From Neocallimastix lanati (nom. inval.) (taxonomy: Eukaryota > Neocallimastigomycota > Neocallimastigomycetes > Neocallimastigales > Neocallimastigaceae): 64,000 nt of DNA. Below, one piece after another: positions 59,599 through 64,000 of this stretch. Within the stretch, counting starts at the first letter, position 1; each line of letters opens with the position of its first letter. The stretch spans positions 920,001-984,000 of the forward strand of contig JACVTC010000006.1 in the NCBI GenBank assembly GCA_016946835.1. Direction: 5' to 3'. The translations under genes and the position numbers were made by a program. The notes under the pieces were generated by a model that was not told the origin of the DNA, did not search any database, and saw nothing but the letters and a program-made list of their open reading frames with translations.

Positions 59599-61836
59599 TA
59601 TAATATATAATATTATTAATTATCAATATTACATTAATTATTTTTTTACTTAGAATTAGTACTTATACTGCTAGGTTTCTTTTAATATGTAATATATATA
59701 TATTTAATTATTTATAAATAATATATATATTATTATTTATTTAAACTCTAATATTTAATCTAATTTAATATTTTTTTTTATTATAAAATATTAAAGTTTA
59801 TATCAAAGATAAAAAATATTAAATTAATATACTTTTAAATATTTATTTATTCATAATAATGCTAATATTAAAGGAAATAAAATGTAATAAAATATTATAT
59901 AAAATTAGGACCTTATTCTTGAACAAAATAGTTTTGTGTTGAAACATATTAAAATAATATTAAATAAAAAAATAAAATATCATAAAATAATATAAGATTA
60001 ATATAGGAACCTTATACTAAGTGTAATAACTTTAATAAAAAATATTAAATATCATAAAGGAAAAGAAGTAATAAAGAAAAATAAAATAAAATATATAATA
60101 ATAATAAAAAAAATAAAATGTATAATAGTAATAAAGTCATTATTTTAAACTAAATATTTTATAGTATGAAAAATTTTAGAAATTATTTACCACATAAATT
60201 TATGTATTTATTATAATCTACCTAATAAAATAAAATATGTTACACAATTCATTTCATTAAACAAATAAATAATTATTACTATTATTATATAAAAATAAAA
60301 AAACTACATATTTTTCAATTATATTAGTAAAATTATTTATTTAATGTAATTTTCTTTGTAATATTATTAATATGATATATTTCTATACATATAATTAATT
60401 GGTTTTAATAGTTTTATATTTTTGAAATAGTATTTATAATTTATTAATTAATATTTATATATTATAATAGGTGTAGAAATCTTAAATTATATCTTTAAAG
60501 GGATTAGAGTATGGAATTTTTCTTTAAATTAAATCTTTTAAACTCTATATCAAAATATATATATAATCCGTCCATACTATAGAAAAGAAAAAACATATAT
60601 AGCATTTAATGTATGAGTTCTAGAAATATTAAACTTGTATAAATTATTATTAGTTACTAATAATGATGATATCTTAGAATTACATTTTAATATTAAATGA
60701 ACGTACTTTTGTATTATTCACTTTATAGAGTAATTAAAACTTAACTTTTCATTGAGATTAATTGAAATATACTTTCTACAATCTAAAAGTTTATTTGTTT
60801 TATTTATACTTTTTTATTCAATTATCTCAAAAATCTAATAAAAGAAAAAATAAAAAAGATAACCAATTTTTCTAACAATGAAAAAAATATAAAAATAGTA
60901 TTAAAGCAATTAGAGATTTATGGTTATTAAATAATAATAATATATTAATCAATAAACGGTTAATTATTTAAAATTTCTCTTAAAAATAAATGCTAATTGA
61001 CATCATTTTTATAAGAATTTATCAATTATTAAGGAATAATATAGATTTAAATTACTATTATATAAAAATATAAGATTATTCAATTTAATATTATTTCTAT
61101 AAATTATATTAAAATTACTTATAATTGAAGGATTACTACCATCTGGTTTGGTTAATGACATATAATCGATAATTTTAATAATTATACAATGATTCCATGA
61201 AGAAATATTGGATGCTGTTAAAATGTTATTTTTAAATTACATTTGCTTGCAATTTATCAGTTATTAAATATTATAACATCATTACCAAAATATGTAAAAA
61301 TTATTTAGTATGTAATAATCGATTATAATTATATATTTTTCTAAATATATCATTTTATTTATTTTAAGTACTTATAAAATATCTATGGTTTTGGAAAATT
61401 ATTGTATTTATTAAATATAATGAAAATTTTCTAATCAGTTCATTTTATTTAAAGAATAATAGTAAATGTTTAAATAATATATTCTAAGTACTTTAATAGT
61501 ATATGTTTAAATAATATTTTAGTACTTTAATAGTAAATGTTTAAATAATATATTCTAAGTACTTTAATAGTAAATGTTTAAATAATATATTCTAAGTACT
61601 TTAATAGTAAATGTTTAAATAATATATTCTAAGTACTTTAATAGTAAATGTTTAAATAATATATTCTAAGTACTTTAATAGTAAATGTTTAAATAATATA
61701 TTCTAAGTACTTTAATAGTAAATGTTTAAATAATATATTCTAACTATAATTAAAATATAAATTTAACATTTTTTATTTTATTAAATTAATTTATTAATTT
61801 TTATAAAATTATGTGTATTACACATTAAGAATTTAA

Positions 61837-61875
<39 letters not shown>

Positions 61876-62294
61876 CTAATTTATCACTCAAAAATAAATT
61901 TTTATCTGTTAAATATATAATAATTTTTAGAAAAATATTTTTAATAAATATTTAAAAATTAATTTTAAGCTAATTAACAATGTTTTGTTACATTTATACC
62001 AAACACATTATTAAAATATTTTAATGTTAAAAATATAAATTCAAAATAAAATTTAATAATTATAATAAAGTCTTAAATTTTATATGATAATAAATCTTAT
62101 ATAATTTTAAATAAATATGCAACAAAGATCATTATATTGAATAAAAAATATCATTTTATTTTATAAATATTTTTATTATATATATATATATATACATTAA
62201 TATTTATTTAATTTTTATCAGTTTAATTATTAATTTTATTTATTTATTTTTTTTTTCTTTTTTTTTTTTTTTTTTTTTTTCTTTTTTTTTTGAA
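58825..62294. other. 3.5-kb divergent intergenic region
   Basis: Between the divergently read XPO6 and Asn-rich genes; it must hold both promoters. AT-rich, with T46 near 59000, AAT array (59549-59596), a 37-bp minisatellite (61463-61741) and T40 near 61840. No coding region seen. Confidence 0.6.
61463..61741. repeat. 37-bp minisatellite, about 7.5 copies
   Basis: Unit TAAATGTTTAAATAATATAT followed by TCTAAGTACTTTAATAG. The second copy is shortened by 3 bp and the last copy truncated; others read as identical. Confidence 0.93.
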
Positions 62295-64000
62295 ATGAAT
62301 CAATATGTAAATAATAATACCAATAATATGTATTGGTCTAATAATAATAACAACAGCAATAATAATAATAATAATTATAATAATAGTAATAAAAATAATT
62401 ATAATAATAATACTTATAATACTAATAATAATAATTTTAGTATAAATTCTAATATTAGTAACTATAATGATAAAAATATTAATTATAAATATCAACGTAA
62501 CGATGATAAATTTAATCCCTTTAATTTAATGCATACCTCATATTTACCAAATGAGAAACAAAAATTTCAAGATGAAAATCAAAAAATCGAAAATAATAAT
62601 TCTTCAATAAATAATAATATGGAAGATTTTAGGAATAATGAAATTTCTAATGATTATTATTATAGAAATAATAATAATCAAAATTTATATAACACCCATA
62701 TTCAAAATGTAAATAGTAGTTCTTATGAAATGAGTGAAAAAAAAGTCAATAAAAAAATAAAAATTGATAATGAGTATAATTCAAATTCAAAACTTAAAAA
62801 GAGGAAGATTGGAAGTTTTTCATCAAGTAATGAAACATATATTATGAAAGAGACAAGTAATAATAATAATAATAATAATAATATTAATATTAATATTAAT
62901 AAAAACAATTTTAAAAATGAGAATCTGGGACAATTTTTTTCACAAGAAAGTAACATTTCAAAAAAATATAACTCTAATAATATGAATAACAATAAAAATC
63001 ATTTACAAAATTTTGAAACTTTAAATAATGAAAATTTTAACTATAACAACAACAGTAATAATAATAATCCTGCTAATATTTTTGATAATGGAAATATAAA
63101 TAAAAATACAAGTAATAAAAATTATAATTATAATAACAATAATAATAACAATAATAATGATAATTCTATTAATGATTTAGATAATAGAAATCTAAATAAT
63201 AATATTAACGTTAATAATTTTTCTAATGAAATAAATAAAATGAAAAATACATATAATCAAGATAATTATTATCAATCAAATAATTACATAACTAATAACA
63301 ATAATGATAACAATACTAATGATTTTAACTATAATAATAATAGTAATAATAATTATAATAACAATAACAATTATTATAATTATAATAATAATAATAATAT
63401 CAATAATAACAATAATAACAATAATAATGATTATAATAATAATAATAATAATAATAACAATAATTATAATAATAATAATAATAACAATAATTATAATAAT
63501 AATTATAATAATAATTATAATAATAACAATAATAGCTATAATAATAGTTATAATAATAGTAATAATAATTATAATAATAATAATAATAATAATAATTATA
63601 ATAATAATAATAATAATAATAATTATAATTATAATAATTATAATAATAACAATTATAATAATAATAATTACAATAATAATAATAATAATAATTATAATAA
63701 TAATTATAATTATGATTATAAAAATAATGGTAATAATGGTAATAGTAATAATAATAATAATAATATTAGTAATTATAATAATAATTATAATTATAATATA
63801 AATGGTAATAATAATAATAATAATAGTATTAATATTGATAATTATAATAGTAATAATAATAGCAATAATTATAATAATAAATACAATAATAATTATAATA
63901 GTAATAGTAATAAAAACTTTAGTAATATTAATTATAATAGTAATAGCAATAAAAACTTTAGTAATAATAATTATAATACTATTAATAATAATAATAATAA
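62295..64000 (+). CDS. Asn-rich probable nuclear protein, 3' end beyond window
   Basis: The ATG at 62295 (context TTTGAAATGAATC after a long T-run) opens a frame that stays free of stops to the right edge, 568 codons. The first 230 residues are mixed: NDDKFNPFNLMHTSYLPNEK, then basic blocks KKVNKKIKI (about residue 150) and KLKKRKIGSF (about 168) that look like a bipartite nuclear signal, then LGQFFSQESNISKKYN. After that it is mostly Asn/Tyr/Ser from AAT, TAT and AGT codons. The AAT tracts are interrupted by non-repeat codons that never break frame, which argues for a real protein. In Asn-rich fungal regulators the DNA-binding domain often lies C-terminal; none is visible here. No family recognised. 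Confidence 0.7.
   Translation, partial: MNQYVNNNTNNMYWSNNNNNSNNNNNNYNNSNKNNYNNNTYNTNNNNFSINSNISNYNDKNINYKYQRNDDKFNPFNLMHTSYLPNEKQKFQDENQKIENNNSSINNNMEDFRNNEISNDYYYRNNNNQNLYNTHIQNVNSSSYEMSEKKVNKKIKIDNEYNSNSKLKKRKIGSFSSSNETYIMKETSNNNNNNNNINININKNNFKNENLGQFFSQESNISKKYNSNNMNNNKNHLQNFETLNNENFNYNNNSNNNNPANIFDNGNINKNTSNKNYNYNNNNNNNNNDNSINDLDNRNLNNNINVNNFSNEINKMKNTYNQDNYYQSNNYITNNNNDNNTNDFNYNNNSNNNYNNNNNYYNYNNNNNINNNNNNNNNDYNNNNNNNNNNYNNNNNNNNYNNNYNNNYNNNNNSYNNSYNNSNNNYNNNNNNNNYNNNNNNNNYNYNNYNNNNYNNNNYNNNNNNNYNNNYNYDYKNNGNNGNSNNNNNNISNYNNNYNYNINGNNNNNNSINIDNYNSNNNSNNYNNKYNNNYNSNSNKNFSNINYNSNSNKNFSNNNYNTINNNNN

Noticed and set aside
63304-63801. 165-codon Ile-rich ORF in +
   Set aside because: Shadow frame of the Asn-rich gene starting at 62295, whose own frame is open and more complex.

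Overview
The window looks like a piece of an anaerobic gut fungus genome (Neocallimastigomycota). It is extremely AT-rich. Intergenic DNA is made of homopolymers, AAT/ATT arrays and TTTA/TAAATAA runs. Introns are short and AT-rich with GTA...AG borders. Proteins carry Asn-rich tails. A secreted expansin-like plant-wall protein lies at the left edge. The lineage call is inference; no rRNA or mitochondrial marker is present.

Layout. 1-1389 (-): 5' two-thirds of an expansin-like secreted protein, running off the left edge. About 1.4-7.6 kb: repeat-rich DNA with a TAAATAA satellite (3.0-4.05 kb). 7.6-9.7 kb: two related MITE-like elements flanking a dead copia fragment. 10.0-24.2 kb: a transposon island holding a degenerate full-length Ty1/copia element (-), a dead LINE (+), a 1.26-kb TRIM-like element with LTRs that read as identical (-) and a 4.8-kb LARD-like LTR element (+). 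24.4-35.2 kb: about 10.8 kb with no gene I can support, but with a perfect 50-bp minisatellite and a second TAAATAA satellite. 35.25-41.73 kb (+): a large protein with an MLKL-like helical N-terminus, a TKL/Tyr-like kinase domain and C-terminal ribonuclease-inhibitor-type LRRs. 42.7-46 kb (+): second dead LINE of the same family. 46.96-52.98 kb (-): TBC1D5-like Rab GAP, 11 exons. 53.61-58.82 kb (-): exportin-6 homologue, 14 exons. 62.3 kb to the right edge (+): Asn-rich probable nuclear protein, open at the edge.

Most of the genic signal sits in spliced genes that single ORFs show only in pieces. I rebuilt exon chains by eye for the kinase (5370 nt), TBC (4080 nt) and XPO6 (3261 nt) genes; each sums to a multiple of three and the phases agree at every junction. 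No operon-like relation is expected. TBC and XPO6 lie on the same strand about 0.6 kb apart; XPO6 and the Asn-rich gene diverge.

Most notable: (1) three LTR elements share the same 14-nt primer binding site directly abutting the LTR, which looks complementary to the anticodon arm of tRNA-Lys(CUU), i.e. half-tRNA priming; (2) all three sit inside ATT trinucleotide arrays; (3) the two non-autonomous ones share a long hairpin beside the polypurine tract; (4) the MLKL-like/kinase/LRR protein looks like a possible cell-death or immune-type receptor in an early-diverging fungus.
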